Of a stretch of DNA of 64,000 nt, positions 8,414-17,145 are shown piece after piece. The notes under the pieces were generated by a model. It made no database searches. It had not been told where the DNA came from and was given only the letters and a program-made list of their open reading frames with translations. Made by a program: the position numbers and the translations under genes. Numbering within the stretch: position 1 is the stretch's first letter; every line of letters begins with the position of its first letter. Origin of the DNA: Clostridia bacterium (GTDB taxonomy: Bacteria; Bacillota; Clostridia; Christensenellales; Borkfalkiaceae); the NCBI GenBank assembly GCA_021202395.1, contig JAJQDC010000062.1, forward strand, positions 1-64,000, written 5' to 3'.

Positions 8414-9067
8414 ATGAAAATCCAATATTTAGGTCATTCAAGTTTTAAACTAACCGAAAGTACGGGTACTTCAATAGTAACAGACCCATATAACGAAGCG
8501 GTCGGCTGCCATATGCCAAAGGTATCGGCAGACGCGGTAACCGTTTCCCATCACCATTACGACCACGACGACGTGGCGCAGGTGGGCGGCAGCCCCATCG
8601 TTATTGATAAAGAGGGCAACTATGACCTTCCCGGGGTAGAAATCAATTCTATAAAAAGCTTCCACGACCCCGAAGGCGGAACGCTCCGCGGCGAAAATAT
8701 TATATTTAAATTCAGCATGGACGGGTTAGAAATCTGCCATCTTGGCGACCTTGGCGTAGAGTGCTCTACCGAACTTATAGAAGCTCTTCTTCCCGTAAAC
8801 ATTCTGCTTATTCCCGTAGGCGGCAACTACACGATAGACGCCGAACAGGCTAAAGAGTACGTAGACAGAATAATGCCCGACATAGTTATCCCCATGCACT
8901 ACCGTACAAAGAATTTTAAACTTGATATAGACAGGGTAGAAGAATTTACCGATCTCTTCGACGATGAAGAAGTACTTTTTTCTGGTGAGTCAGAAATGGA
9001 ATTTTCACGCGACGATTTAGGCGGCGATGCCACACGTATAATAGTAATGAATAAGGCGGTTAAGTAA
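8414..9067 (+). CDS. MBL-fold metal-dependent hydrolase (YtkL/UPF0173-like)
   Basis: 217 residues with a metallo-beta-lactamase fold. It starts with MKIQYLGHSSFKL, typical of this subfamily. The metal motif SHHHYDHDD (about 44-52) gives H-x-H-x-D-H; further ligands come from CHLGDLG and MHYRT. AGGAGA lies 13 bases before the ATG. The rho start is one base after its stop. Substrate unknown. Confidence 0.87.
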   Translation: MKIQYLGHSSFKLTESTGTSIVTDPYNEAVGCHMPKVSADAVTVSHHHYDHDDVAQVGGSPIVIDKEGNYDLPGVEINSIKSFHDPEGGTLRGENIIFKFSMDGLEICHLGDLGVECSTELIEALLPVNILLIPVGGNYTIDAEQAKEYVDRIMPDIVIPMHYRTKNFKLDIDRVEEFTDLFDDEEVLFSGESEMEFSRDDLGGDATRIIVMNKAVK

Positions 9068-9068
9068 T

Positions 9069-10544
9069 ATGACAGAGAATTTGCAGAATCTTGAAACCCA
9101 GCTCAAAAAACGCAGTATATACGATTTAAGACAAATAGGCAGGGCGGTAGGCGTAAAGCGCCCTGCGGATATGAACAAACAGCCGCTTGTAGATGCTATT
9201 ATGGATATAGCGCAGTGCAAAAGCGATCCCGTTCCCCGCTCAACAAAGGGTGCTCCCCCCAAGTCAGACGTGTTTGATAAAGAGCTTGTTGAACTTGTAG
9301 AGCGCTGCCGCGAGCAGACGGGGCTTATTATTGCCCAGGCTAAGGCAGACGGCGCCGAACCTCAGAACCTGCCCGAAGGCGAAGATAACCAGTGCAGGGT
9401 AGGAAACGAGTATGCCGAAGACGAAGAAAAGATCTATTCGGGCATTCTTGAATTTACCGAAAAGTTCTGGTTTGTACGCACCAATAATTTTGAAGTTACG
9501 TCTAACGGCGACGTGTTCATGCACGTAACGTTTATAAACCGTTTCCGCCTGCGCGAAGGGGACTATATAGTATGTAAAGCCCGCCGCCGCAGAGAAAACG
9601 AATGCCCCGGTGCAACTTATATAGTAAGCGTTAACGGCGTCCGCCCCGACGTGCTCAATCCCAGACCTTACTTCGACAGGCTAATGCCCTGCTATCCCGA
9701 CAGCCGCTACACGCTTGAAAGGGAAGGCGGTTCGCTTACCGACAGGGTAATAGATTTATTTTCGCCCATAGGCAAAGGTCAAAGGGCGCTTATAGTATCT
9801 CCCCCCAAAGCGGGCAAAACCACTATGCTCAAAGGTATAGCCTGCTCTATAACGGCAAACTATCCCGACGTAAAGGTTATCGTCCTTCTTATAGACGAAC
9901 GTCCGGAAGAAGTTACCGATATACGCCGCACAGTGCAGGGCGCAACGGTAGTTTACTCTACGTTTGACCGCGGTGAATACCACCACATACATGCGGCAAC
10001 GCTTGCGCTTGAACATGCAAAAAGGCAGGTAGAAGCAGGCGGCGACGTAGTGCTTTTAATGGACAGCATAACAAGGCTCACCCGTGCATATAACTCTATA
10101 ACAAATTCAGGCAGGATACTTTCGGGCGGTCTTGACCCCCAGGCGCTTATAGAACCCAGAAAGTTCTTCGGCTCTGCCCGCAATATAGAAAACGGCGGTT
10201 CGCTTACAATAATAGCTACCGCTCTTGTAGATACCGGCAGCCGCTTAGACGACGTCATTTACGAAGAATTTAAATCGGCAGGCAATATGGAACTTGTGCT
10301 CTCGCGCGATCTTGCCGAAAGCAGGGTGTTCCCCGCAATAGACATAAAATCTTCCGGCGCAAGAAAAGAAGAGCTTCTTTTATCTCAGGAAGAGCTTTCG
10401 GCTTCTTATAAATTCCGCCAGATGATAGGCAAGCGCGTAACTGCAGAAAATCTGTTTTCTATGATGGCTAAGACAAAAAATAACAAAGAACTTTGCGCGC
10501 GTGCAGACGATTGGTTAAAAATATATTACAATAATGACAGATAA
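9069..10544 (+). CDS. rho: Transcription termination factor Rho
   Basis: 491 residues; the hexameric RNA helicase that ends transcription at Rho-dependent sites. A Rho N-terminal helical domain (about 7-45, SIYDLRQIGRAVGVKRP) is followed by an acidic linker to about 120. The OB-fold RNA-binding domain comes next (about 121-200, FWFVRTNN, NRFRLREGD). The RecA-like motor has Walker A PKAGKTTML (about 246-254), Walker B VVLLMDSITR and the Q-loop/R-loop region. The linker is longer than in E. coli Rho. The end overlaps obgE by 11 bases. Confidence 0.97.
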   Translation: MTENLQNLETQLKKRSIYDLRQIGRAVGVKRPADMNKQPLVDAIMDIAQCKSDPVPRSTKGAPPKSDVFDKELVELVERCREQTGLIIAQAKADGAEPQNLPEGEDNQCRVGNEYAEDEEKIYSGILEFTEKFWFVRTNNFEVTSNGDVFMHVTFINRFRLREGDYIVCKARRRRENECPGATYIVSVNGVRPDVLNPRPYFDRLMPCYPDSRYTLEREGGSLTDRVIDLFSPIGKGQRALIVSPPKAGKTTMLKGIACSITANYPDVKVIVLLIDERPEEVTDIRRTVQGATVVYSTFDRGEYHHIHAATLALEHAKRQVEAGGDVVLLMDSITRLTRAYNSITNSGRILSGGLDPQALIEPRKFFGSARNIENGGSLTIIATALVDTGSRLDDVIYEEFKSAGNMELVLSRDLAESRVFPAIDIKSSGARKEELLLSQEELSASYKFRQMIGKRVTAENLFSMMAKTKNNKELCARADDWLKIYYNNDR

Positions 10545-11814
10545 AAATTCTTTTACAGATAAAGTAAAAATCACCATAAAGGCGGGCGACGGCGGCGACG
10601 GCATGAATTCGTTCAAGGCGTACAAAGGCAAACCCGCCTGCGGGCCCGACGGCGGCGACGGCGGCAAGGGCGGCGATATATACATCCTTGCAGACAGGGG
10701 GCTTAACGACCTTCTGTCTTTCCGTTATACGTCAAAATACGTTGCAGGCAACGGCGAAAGGGGCGGCACCAACCTTTGCAGCGGCAGGGGCGGGCAGAAT
10801 ACAGTTATTAAAGTTCCCGTAGGCACGGTGGTAAAAGACTATGCCACAGGCACTGTAATTGCAGATATGTTCTGCGACGGCGAAAAAAAGCTGATTGCCG
10901 AAGGCGGCAGGGGCGGCAAGGGCAACACGCGCTTTACTACGGCAAAGCGGCACGCCCCCAATTTTGCCCAGCGCGGAGAAAAGGTAGAACCGCACGTACT
11001 TGTATTAGAGCTTAAGGTAATAGCCGACGTAGGCATTATAGGCTTCCCCAATGTGGGCAAAAGTACGCTTTTATCCAAAATTTCTGCTGCGCGCCCCAAG
11101 GTGGCAAATTACCACTTTACCACGCTTTCGCCCAATCTTGGCGTAGTAAGCTATTACGACAATAGCTTTGTTGCGGCGGATATCCCGGGGCTTATAGAAG
11201 GCGCATCGCAGGGTGCAGGTCTCGGGCACGATTTTTTAAGGCATATAGAGCGTACCCGCATGCTGCTGCACGTGGTGGATATATCGGGTGTGGAAGGCAG
11301 AAACCCGTCAGAAGATTTTGTAAAAATAAACGCCGAGCTTGCAGGCTACAGCCAAAAGCTTGCGGCATTGCCGCAGGTGGTTGCCTTAAACAAATGCGAT
11401 ATTTACGGTGCGGAAGACAACGTTAAGGCGTTTAAAAAGAAGTACGGAAAAAAGTATAAGATTTTCACCATTACGGCGGTAGACGGAAGCGGCACCGAAG
11501 AGCTTGTAAAATGTCTTTACGAAACTTTGCAAACGCTGCCCCCCGTTCAACGGGAACAGGCAGACGAGCTGTTTACCTACCGCAAACCCGGTAACCTTGA
11601 ATTTGAAATTTATATGGACGGGGATGCTTACGTTGTTGTCGGTACGCTTGTAGATATGCTCAGCCGCAACGTCTCGTTAAACGACCCCGACTCTATGGCG
11701 TACTTCCAGAAGATTCTGCGTGAAAAGGGTGTAATATCCCAGCTTATAGCTATGGGCGCCAAAGAAAACGACACGGTAGTAGTCGGCGACGTAGAATTTG
11801 ACTTTATACCATAA
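10534..11814 (+). CDS. obgE: GTPase ObgE/CgtA
   Basis: 426 residues; binds the 50S subunit and acts in ribosome assembly and stress control. The glycine-rich Obg domain (about 1-158: FKAYKGKPACGPDGGDGG, AEGGRGGKGNTRF) precedes the G domain: G1 GFPNVGKST (about 170), G3 DIPGLIEGA, G4 NKCD. A C-terminal OCT domain covers about 345-425. It starts inside the end of rho. Confidence 0.97.
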   Translation: MTDKNSFTDKVKITIKAGDGGDGMNSFKAYKGKPACGPDGGDGGKGGDIYILADRGLNDLLSFRYTSKYVAGNGERGGTNLCSGRGGQNTVIKVPVGTVVKDYATGTVIADMFCDGEKKLIAEGGRGGKGNTRFTTAKRHAPNFAQRGEKVEPHVLVLELKVIADVGIIGFPNVGKSTLLSKISAARPKVANYHFTTLSPNLGVVSYYDNSFVAADIPGLIEGASQGAGLGHDFLRHIERTRMLLHVVDISGVEGRNPSEDFVKINAELAGYSQKLAALPQVVALNKCDIYGAEDNVKAFKKKYGKKYKIFTITAVDGSGTEELVKCLYETLQTLPPVQREQADELFTYRKPGNLEFEIYMDGDAYVVVGTLVDMLSRNVSLNDPDSMAYFQKILREKGVISQLIAMGAKENDTVVVGDVEFDFIP

Positions 11815-11843
11815 ACCTAATCTTTTTATAAACAGGAAAATAT

Positions 11844-12143
11844 ATGTTGACATCAAAACAACGCAGTAAATTAAAATCTATAGCCGCAAATCTTGACCCC
11901 GTAGGCGACGTGGGTAAAGACGGAATCGGCGGCAATATGTTAAAAAGCTTTTCAGACTGTTTAGAAGCCCGTGAGCTTATAAAAGTAAACATACAGGAAA
12001 ATGCCGACGGCGGCACCCCGCAGGAAATCGGCAGGGAACTTGCAGCCCGACTTAATGCTGAGTGCGTTATAGTAATCGGCAGAAAGGCTGTTTTATACCG
12101 CCGTTCATCCCGCAAGGGAATAAATCATATCTCTTTGGACTGA
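11844..12143 (+). CDS. yhbY: YhbY-family RNA-binding protein
   Basis: 99 residues with the CRM (YhbY) fold: LTSKQRSKLKSIAANLDPVG, then the loop VGKDGI, ending in VIVIGRKAVLYRRS. YhbY associates with pre-50S particles. It lies 29 bases after obgE, a frequent arrangement. AACAGGAAA precedes the ATG. Its last 19 bases overlap the end of the convergent membrane-protein gene. Confidence 0.93.
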   Translation: MLTSKQRSKLKSIAANLDPVGDVGKDGIGGNMLKSFSDCLEARELIKVNIQENADGGTPQEIGRELAARLNAECVIVIGRKAVLYRRSSRKGINHISLD

Positions 12144-12874
12144 CCAAATACAGCGGCTGCGGCGCACAGCGCAAGCAGCAGCGCACCGCTTACTATATAG
12201 TAAACCGGGTAAAAGGTAAACCAGCTCATAAACATAAGCGCAGCGCCCGACCAGAATGCAGGCAGGCACAGTTTGCGGCTGAAACGCAGTTTAATGCGCT
12301 TTAAAAGTTTAACTTTTGCAGGTTCGGCATAAAGGTACGTTTCGGGCAGTTTGTTCTGTTTTTTAAGTTTGCGGTACAAATCGGCACATTCCCATACAGA
12401 AGCGGCACAGTTTGCGGCAAGTTTTCTTGCACCGTCTGTAATGTAATTGCACACAATAATTTTATCTTTACCGCCGCTTTTGCAGCGCAGTGCAGGCATA
12501 ATGTCATCCATATCGCACGGTTCTGCTTTAAATACCGGGAACAGCACGCAGTTTTCGCACTCTATACGTTTACCCTTTTTTACTCCGCCCGTAGCGGATA
12601 TAATAAGCAGGCAGGCTTTATCAAACGGCAACAGGCAAAGGTGCATTGCAAGCTTATTCTTTTCTTCTGCTTCTTTGCCGTATAAAAGCTTTTTGCTCTG
12701 CCTGTGCCTTATGTAAAAATAAGCACCCGTTCCTGCGGCAACGGCGCAAAGTACGGCGGCGCACAGCGACGCTGCTATGTTAAAGGTATAATACCTTACA
12801 AGCGTAAAAATAAATATAAAAGCACACACCGCCGCAAGCGCGGTATCGGCATAAAGGGCTAAATTAAATTTCAT
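12125..12874 (-). CDS. Membrane protein with central soluble domain (possibly nuclease-like)
   Basis: 249 residues. Two membrane helices at the N-terminus (about 9-28 and 33-55) and two at the C-terminus (about 201-218 and 223-242) flank a cytosolic domain (about 57-195). That domain contains Cys-containing strands (CLLIISATGG, IIVCNYITDGARKLAANCAASVWECADLYRKL). The segment IIVCNYITDGARKLA...L is reminiscent of a degenerate Mrr-like fold, but no complete catalytic triad could be read. It is the only minus-strand gene between yhbY and nadD and has no clear ribosome site. Not recognised with certainty. Confidence 0.7.
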   Translation of the reverse strand: MKFNLALYADTALAAVCAFIFIFTLVRYYTFNIAASLCAAVLCAVAAGTGAYFYIRHRQSKKLLYGKEAEEKNKLAMHLCLLPFDKACLLIISATGGVKKGKRIECENCVLFPVFKAEPCDMDDIMPALRCKSGGKDKIIVCNYITDGARKLAANCAASVWECADLYRKLKKQNKLPETYLYAEPAKVKLLKRIKLRFSRKLCLPAFWSGAALMFMSWFTFYPVYYIVSGALLLALCAAAAVFGQSKEI

Positions 12875-12916
12875 AGTCAGGTTTTTGCCGCATTGCTTAA
12901 AATTTATACTTTAAAT

Positions 12917-14050
12917 ATGAAAATACTTATTTTCGGCGGTGCATTCAACCCCGTCCATAAAGAACATGTCAATATGTTTGCAGCGGCGTTTAACGCCATC
13001 GGCTGCGGTAAAGCGTTTGTAATTCCCACGGCTGTCTCTCCCCATAAAAGCGGGCAGATGCAGGCGTCGCCCGAACAGCGCTTAAAAATGTGTTCGCTTG
13101 CCTTCGGCGGCTTTAAAAACACCGTGGTAAGCGATTACGAAATAAAAAACGGCGGTGCAAGCTACAGCTATATCACCTGCGAACACTTTAAAGAGCTTTA
13201 CCCGCAGGACGAACTTTACTTTCTTATGGGTGCTGATATGTTTGCCACGTTCGGCTCGTGGAAGAACCCGTCCCGTATTCTTGCCTGTGCAACGCTTGCC
13301 GTATGCGCAAGGGAAGGGGAAGAACCCGTTACAAAGTCGCTTAAAAACTTTAATAATAACTTCAGCGGCAGCGTTAATATTATAAATTACACGGGTGCAA
13401 AAGTGTCTTCTACCGCGGTAAGGGTAAAAGCAGCATTGGGCTATGACATATCTGCCGACGTTCCCCAATTAGTGGCGCAATATGCCGCAACTAACGGGGT
13501 GTATTTAAATAAAAAACTTGCGGAAGCGCAAACTTTTTTAAAGCCGAAGCGCGCCGCACACACGTTAAGGGTTGCCGTAATGGCGGCAAAAAACTGTTCA
13601 AGGGTAAACTGTTCTGAGCTAACGGCGGTAACGGCTGCCGCCCTGCACGATGCGGCTAAAAATTTACCGACGGACAGCCCGCTTTTAAAGGGCTTTACAC
13701 CGCCGCAAGACGTACCTGACCCCGTAATGCACCAATACAGCGGAGCCTACCTTGCGGAAAATTATTTTGGGATAAAAGATCCCGATATAATAAATGCAAT
13801 ACGCTACCATACCAGCGGCAGGGCGGGGATGTCCCCCTTAGAAAAATTGATTTTTTTGTGCGACATGCTTGAAGAAGACCGCAATTTTGACGGTATAGAC
13901 GCCCTTCGTGCAGCCTTTTACCGCAGCATAGACGATTGCTTTTATTTAAGCGCAGAGCATCAGTATAAATATCTTTTGTCAACTGGCAGCCCCGTATATT
14001 ACCTTACGGAGCAGGCTTATGAATACGAACTTAACAGGAGGAAAAATTAA
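12917..14050 (+). CDS. nadD: NadD-YqeK fusion: nicotinate-nucleotide adenylyltransferase plus HD phosphohydrolase
   Basis: About 377 residues. The NadD half (1 to about 195) makes deamido-NAD from nicotinate mononucleotide and ATP: GGAFNPVHKEH carries the HxxH motif, and ISSTAVR-type signature appears as VSSTAVRVK. The second half (about 200-377) is a YqeK-type HD protein (AAHTLRVAVMAA, ALHDAAKNL, RYHTSGRAGMSPLEKLIFLCDMLEE), a family shown elsewhere to split Ap4A symmetrically. The two are usually adjacent genes. The frame opens earlier at TTG 12893, but homology starts at ATG 12917. No Shine-Dalgarno is present. The stop overlaps rsfS. Confidence 0.92.
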   Translation: MKILIFGGAFNPVHKEHVNMFAAAFNAIGCGKAFVIPTAVSPHKSGQMQASPEQRLKMCSLAFGGFKNTVVSDYEIKNGGASYSYITCEHFKELYPQDELYFLMGADMFATFGSWKNPSRILACATLAVCAREGEEPVTKSLKNFNNNFSGSVNIINYTGAKVSSTAVRVKAALGYDISADVPQLVAQYAATNGVYLNKKLAEAQTFLKPKRAAHTLRVAVMAAKNCSRVNCSELTAVTAAALHDAAKNLPTDSPLLKGFTPPQDVPDPVMHQYSGAYLAENYFGIKDPDIINAIRYHTSGRAGMSPLEKLIFLCDMLEEDRNFDGIDALRAAFYRSIDDCFYLSAEHQYKYLLSTGSPVYYLTEQAYEYELNRRKN

Positions 14051-14400
14051 TGACGAGTAAAGAAAAAACTTTAACTATCTGTAAACTTTTATCAGAAAAG
14101 AAGGGCAGCGACATCGTTTATATAGACGTAGCGGATAAGTCAAGCGTGTGCGACTATTTTGTGATTGCAGGCGGCAGGTCTACAACGGCTGTAAAGGCTC
14201 TTGCCGAAAATCTTGAAGAAAAGATGGAAAAAGATTACGGCTTAACGCCTTCCCGCCGCGACGGCGGCAGGGAAGCCCGCTGGGTTGTGCTTGACTATTC
14301 AGATGTTGTTGTGCATATTTTCAACGACGAAACCCGCGATTTTTACCGTTTGGAACGCCTGTGGGAAGACGGCAAAAATCTTACCCATTTTACCGATTAA
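14050..14400 (+). CDS. rsfS: Ribosome silencing factor RsfS (Iojap/YbeB)
   Basis: 116 residues; binds L14 and blocks subunit joining when nutrients are scarce. Family pattern is clear: VIYIDVADKSSVCDYFVIAGG spans two stretches (core SSVCDYFVIAGG), then ALAENLEEKME, and RDGGREARWVVLDYSDVVVHIF. It shares one base with the nadD-yqeK stop and has AGGAGG upstream. nadD-yqeK-rsfS is the standard clostridial order. Confidence 0.95.
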   Translation: MTSKEKTLTICKLLSEKKGSDIVYIDVADKSSVCDYFVIAGGRSTTAVKALAENLEEKMEKDYGLTPSRRDGGREARWVVLDYSDVVVHIFNDETRDFYRLERLWEDGKNLTHFTD

Positions 14401-14518
14401 AATTGAATTGGTGCGGCAATATCCCGCAAATAACTTTAAGGGGGGCAGAAAATTTTCTGTTCCCTTTTTGCTTTTGGCTGAAATTATTGTGAATTTTTTG
14501 TAATGGCAAAAGCGGCTG

Positions 14519-14548
14519 TTGACAAAGCGGCGGTATGTGTGCTATAAT
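14519..14548 (+). promoter_or_regulatory. Promoter of the DUF1538-PII operon
   Basis: TTGACA (14519-14524), 18 bases, TATAAT (14543-14548), both elements perfect. The start codon at 14589 has no obvious Shine-Dalgarno. Confidence 0.82.
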
Positions 14549-14588
14549 TTTTACGTAAATTTTTCGGGAATACATTTTTAAGTTTTGT

Positions 14589-16118
14589 ATGAAGTCTGCT
14601 TTTAAAGAAAAACTTAAAGAATCTTTGTCGAGCATCCTGCCTATTGCGGTAATTGTAGTCATCCTTGCGGTAGTAGCGGGGGTGGATACATATTCCTTTC
14701 TGCTGTTTTTAACGGGGTGCGTTTTGCTTATATTGGGGCTGTCCGGCTTTAACATGGGTGCCGATATGTCTATGGTTGTCCTTGGCGAAAAGGTGGGTTC
14801 CGTTCTTACCCATTCACGCAAAGTATGGCTTATAGCCCTTGTTTCTTTTATAATCGGCGTAATTGTTACCGTTGCAGAACCCGATCTGCAGATTCTTGCC
14901 GGCTACGTTTCGGGCGCAATAAACAACTGGCTGCTTATTATTACGGTGGCCGTAGGCGTAGGTATATTCCTTATGATCGCCATGCTGCGCATTGTGTTCA
15001 GGATACGCCTTTCGCTGCTTCTTATAATTTTTTACGTAATAGCCTTTTTAATTGCATACTTCTTTGTAGATTCCAGTTTCTGGGCTATAGCATTCGATGC
15101 GGGCGGCGTAACAACGGGCCCCATGACAGTTCCTTTTATAATGTCTCTCGGCGTGGGCGTCGCTTCTATAAGGAGCGATAAAGAAGGCAAAGACGATTCC
15201 TTCGGTCTTGTTGCGCTTGCAAGTACAGGTCCCGTGATTGCCGTGCTTGTGCTTGGAATAATCACCGGCGCCAGCAATATAGAGTACGTATTTTCTGAAT
15301 CGGTGGCAACGTCAGGCACGCTGCAAGACGTTTGTATAGATTACCTTTGGGGCTTTGCAGATTACGCTAAAGAAGTAGGCATTGCAGTCGCTCCCATAGT
15401 GGTGTTCTTTATACTCTTCCAGATTATAACCAGCTCTTTCCACAAACGGCAGATTATAAAAGTTGTGCTTGGCATAGTGATTACCTTTGTGGGGCTGGTG
15501 CTCTTTCTTGCGGGTGCAAACGTCGGCTTTGCGCCTATGGGCACGCTTATCGGTGAGTATCTCGGCGGAATTATTGACGGCTGGCTGCTTATACCCGTCG
15601 GCATGGTAGTAGGTTACTTTGTTGTAGCCGCCGAACCTGCCGTGCACGTTTTGAATAAACAGGTAGAGCGCGTAAGCGCAGGTGCTATAAAGGCAAGCTC
15701 TATGAAGATAGCGTTAAGCATCTCTGTCTGCTGTGCGCTGGGGCTTGCAATGCTAAGGGTTATAACGGGCATAAGCATTATGTATATACTTATACCCGGC
15801 TATGCGTTAGCGCTTATTCTTACATTCTTTTCGCCAAAACTTTTTACAGGTATAGCGTTTGACTCCGGCGGCGTTGCGTCGGGTGCAATGGTTTCGGCAT
15901 TTGTAATTCCTATGGCGATAGGTGCCTGCACAACAATAAACGGTAGCGGTGCAGCGGCGGCAATAATGACCGATGCCTTCGGCTGCGTTGCGTTTGTCGC
16001 TTTAATGCCCCTTATAACCATACAGATTTTCGGCATTATTTATAAGCACAAAACGGCAAAAATAAAGCGCACATTCCTTACGGTAGAAGACAGAATTTTA
16101 ACCTACGAGGTGGACTGA
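14589..16118 (+). CDS. DUF1538 polytopic membrane protein, internally duplicated
   Basis: 509 residues with about 12 hydrophobic segments. Two homologous halves share three signatures: FNMGADMSM...GEKVGSVL and VGFAPMGTLIGEYLGG; TVAEPDLQILAG and AAEPAVHVLNKQV; AFDAGGVTTGPMTVPFIMSLG and AFDSGGVASGAMVSAFVIPMA. This inverted- or tandem-duplication layout is typical of transporters, and DUF1538 proteins are presumed carriers of unknown substrate. The gene is followed after two bases by a tandem PII protein, which strongly suggests a PII-gated transporter. Confidence 0.9.
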   Translation: MKSAFKEKLKESLSSILPIAVIVVILAVVAGVDTYSFLLFLTGCVLLILGLSGFNMGADMSMVVLGEKVGSVLTHSRKVWLIALVSFIIGVIVTVAEPDLQILAGYVSGAINNWLLIITVAVGVGIFLMIAMLRIVFRIRLSLLLIIFYVIAFLIAYFFVDSSFWAIAFDAGGVTTGPMTVPFIMSLGVGVASIRSDKEGKDDSFGLVALASTGPVIAVLVLGIITGASNIEYVFSESVATSGTLQDVCIDYLWGFADYAKEVGIAVAPIVVFFILFQIITSSFHKRQIIKVVLGIVITFVGLVLFLAGANVGFAPMGTLIGEYLGGIIDGWLLIPVGMVVGYFVVAAEPAVHVLNKQVERVSAGAIKASSMKIALSISVCCALGLAMLRVITGISIMYILIPGYALALILTFFSPKLFTGIAFDSGGVASGAMVSAFVIPMAIGACTTINGSGAAAAIMTDAFGCVAFVALMPLITIQIFGIIYKHKTAKIKRTFLTVEDRILTYEVD

Positions 16119-16120
16119 AT

Positions 16121-16933
16121 ATGCTGCGTAAGAATATTCCTGAAGAAAAAACTTTTAACCCCGTAGTCCGTTTTGTACATACCACGGCAAAACCTGCGGT
16201 GCGGCTCAACCGCGTAAAGCTGCTTGTAAGCATAGTAAACAGCGGTGATGACGAAAAAATTTCTGAACTTATAAACGATTTTTCCGTTTCGCTCTCATTT
16301 TCGCTGATGGGTAAAGGTACCGCGCAGAGTGCGGTGTTAAGTTACCTTGGCATCGGTACAAGCAAAAAGGCGGTAATGATTTCGCTTATCCCCGAAAGCG
16401 ACGAAAAAACCATTTTATACAGCATTAAAGAAAAGATGTCTCTGTACCTTGTAGGCCGCGGGATATCGTTTACAATACCGCTTTCTGCGGTTTCAGAAAT
16501 TGTTGCGGGCGGCATAACGTCGGCTGCGGCGTCAAAAACTGTTGACGGAAGGAAGATTATGAAAGATTCAGACCGTATTTACGATTTAATAGTGGCGGAA
16601 GTAGCAGCAGGCTACGTAGATGACGCTATGGAAGCAGCCCGTTCGGCAGGCGCTGCAGGCGGCACCATTATAAGCGCACGTTCAATAAACAATGCCAAAG
16701 CAGAACAGTTTATAGGTATATCTTTAAGGGAAGAGTCAGAAATACTTCTTATCCTTTCCCGCAGGACAGAAAAAGAAGCCATAATGGCAGCCATTGCCGA
16801 AAGTTCAGGCTTAAAAACTGAAGCAGGCGGCATACTGTTTTCTCTGCCGGTAGATAACACGGTGGGGGTAGGCGCTTCAGGCGGCAATACCAAAAAACCC
16901 GAAGAGACACAAACAACTTCCCCTGAAGAATAA
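16121..16933 (+). CDS. Tandem PII-like (P-II family) regulatory protein
   Basis: 270 residues. Two PII-type ferredoxin-like modules are visible: RVKLLVSIVNSGDDEKISELI... up to about 120, and a second DRIYDLIVAEVAAGYVDDAMEAARSAGAAGGTII... up to about 245. The second carries the classic GAAGGTII-like T-loop exit, and a Pro/Thr-rich tail follows. Classical PII acts as a trimer of about 112-residue chains; a two-module chain changes the assembly. It immediately follows the DUF1538 gene, so it is inferred to sense a nucleotide or metabolite and gate that protein. Confidence 0.85.
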   Translation: MLRKNIPEEKTFNPVVRFVHTTAKPAVRLNRVKLLVSIVNSGDDEKISELINDFSVSLSFSLMGKGTAQSAVLSYLGIGTSKKAVMISLIPESDEKTILYSIKEKMSLYLVGRGISFTIPLSAVSEIVAGGITSAAASKTVDGRKIMKDSDRIYDLIVAEVAAGYVDDAMEAARSAGAAGGTIISARSINNAKAEQFIGISLREESEILLILSRRTEKEAIMAAIAESSGLKTEAGGILFSLPVDNTVGVGASGGNTKKPEETQTTSPEE

Positions 16934-16954
16934 ATTTTAACTTTATTTGTAAAC

Positions 16955-17050
16955 GACCGAATACATCGCTACGCTCACGCGAAATGACAGCCCCTGCAGG
17001 GACTGTACAGCTCGTAGAGCTGTCATCTCGACCGAAGTGGAGAGATCTCC
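16955..17050. repeat. Palindromic intergenic repeat, family D, partial copy
   Basis: The right part (TGTCATCTCGACC...GTGGAGAGATCTCC) matches the element at 30171-30295. The inner stem GAAATGACAG...CTGTCATCTCG is kept, but the left outer arm (GGAGATTTCTC in the other copy) is missing. The 16934-17145 gap holds this and the next repeat. Confidence 0.7.
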
Positions 17051-17077
17051 AACCAGAAGAGTACATTGTATGCTCCA

Positions 17078-17119
17078 CCTTGCCTTCCTTAAGGGAAGGT
17101 GCCCAACGGGCGGATGAGA
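17078..17119 (+). repeat. Two-stem repeat, family A, copy 2
   Basis: Stem 1 CCTTCC-(loop)-GGAAGG; stem 2 GCCC-AAC-GGGC (17101-17111); then GGATGAG. Compared with copy 1 all four base pairs of stem 2 are exchanged while pairing is kept. Confidence 0.8.
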
Positions 17120-17145
17120 GAAGCGCTAAGCGACACAACACACCA

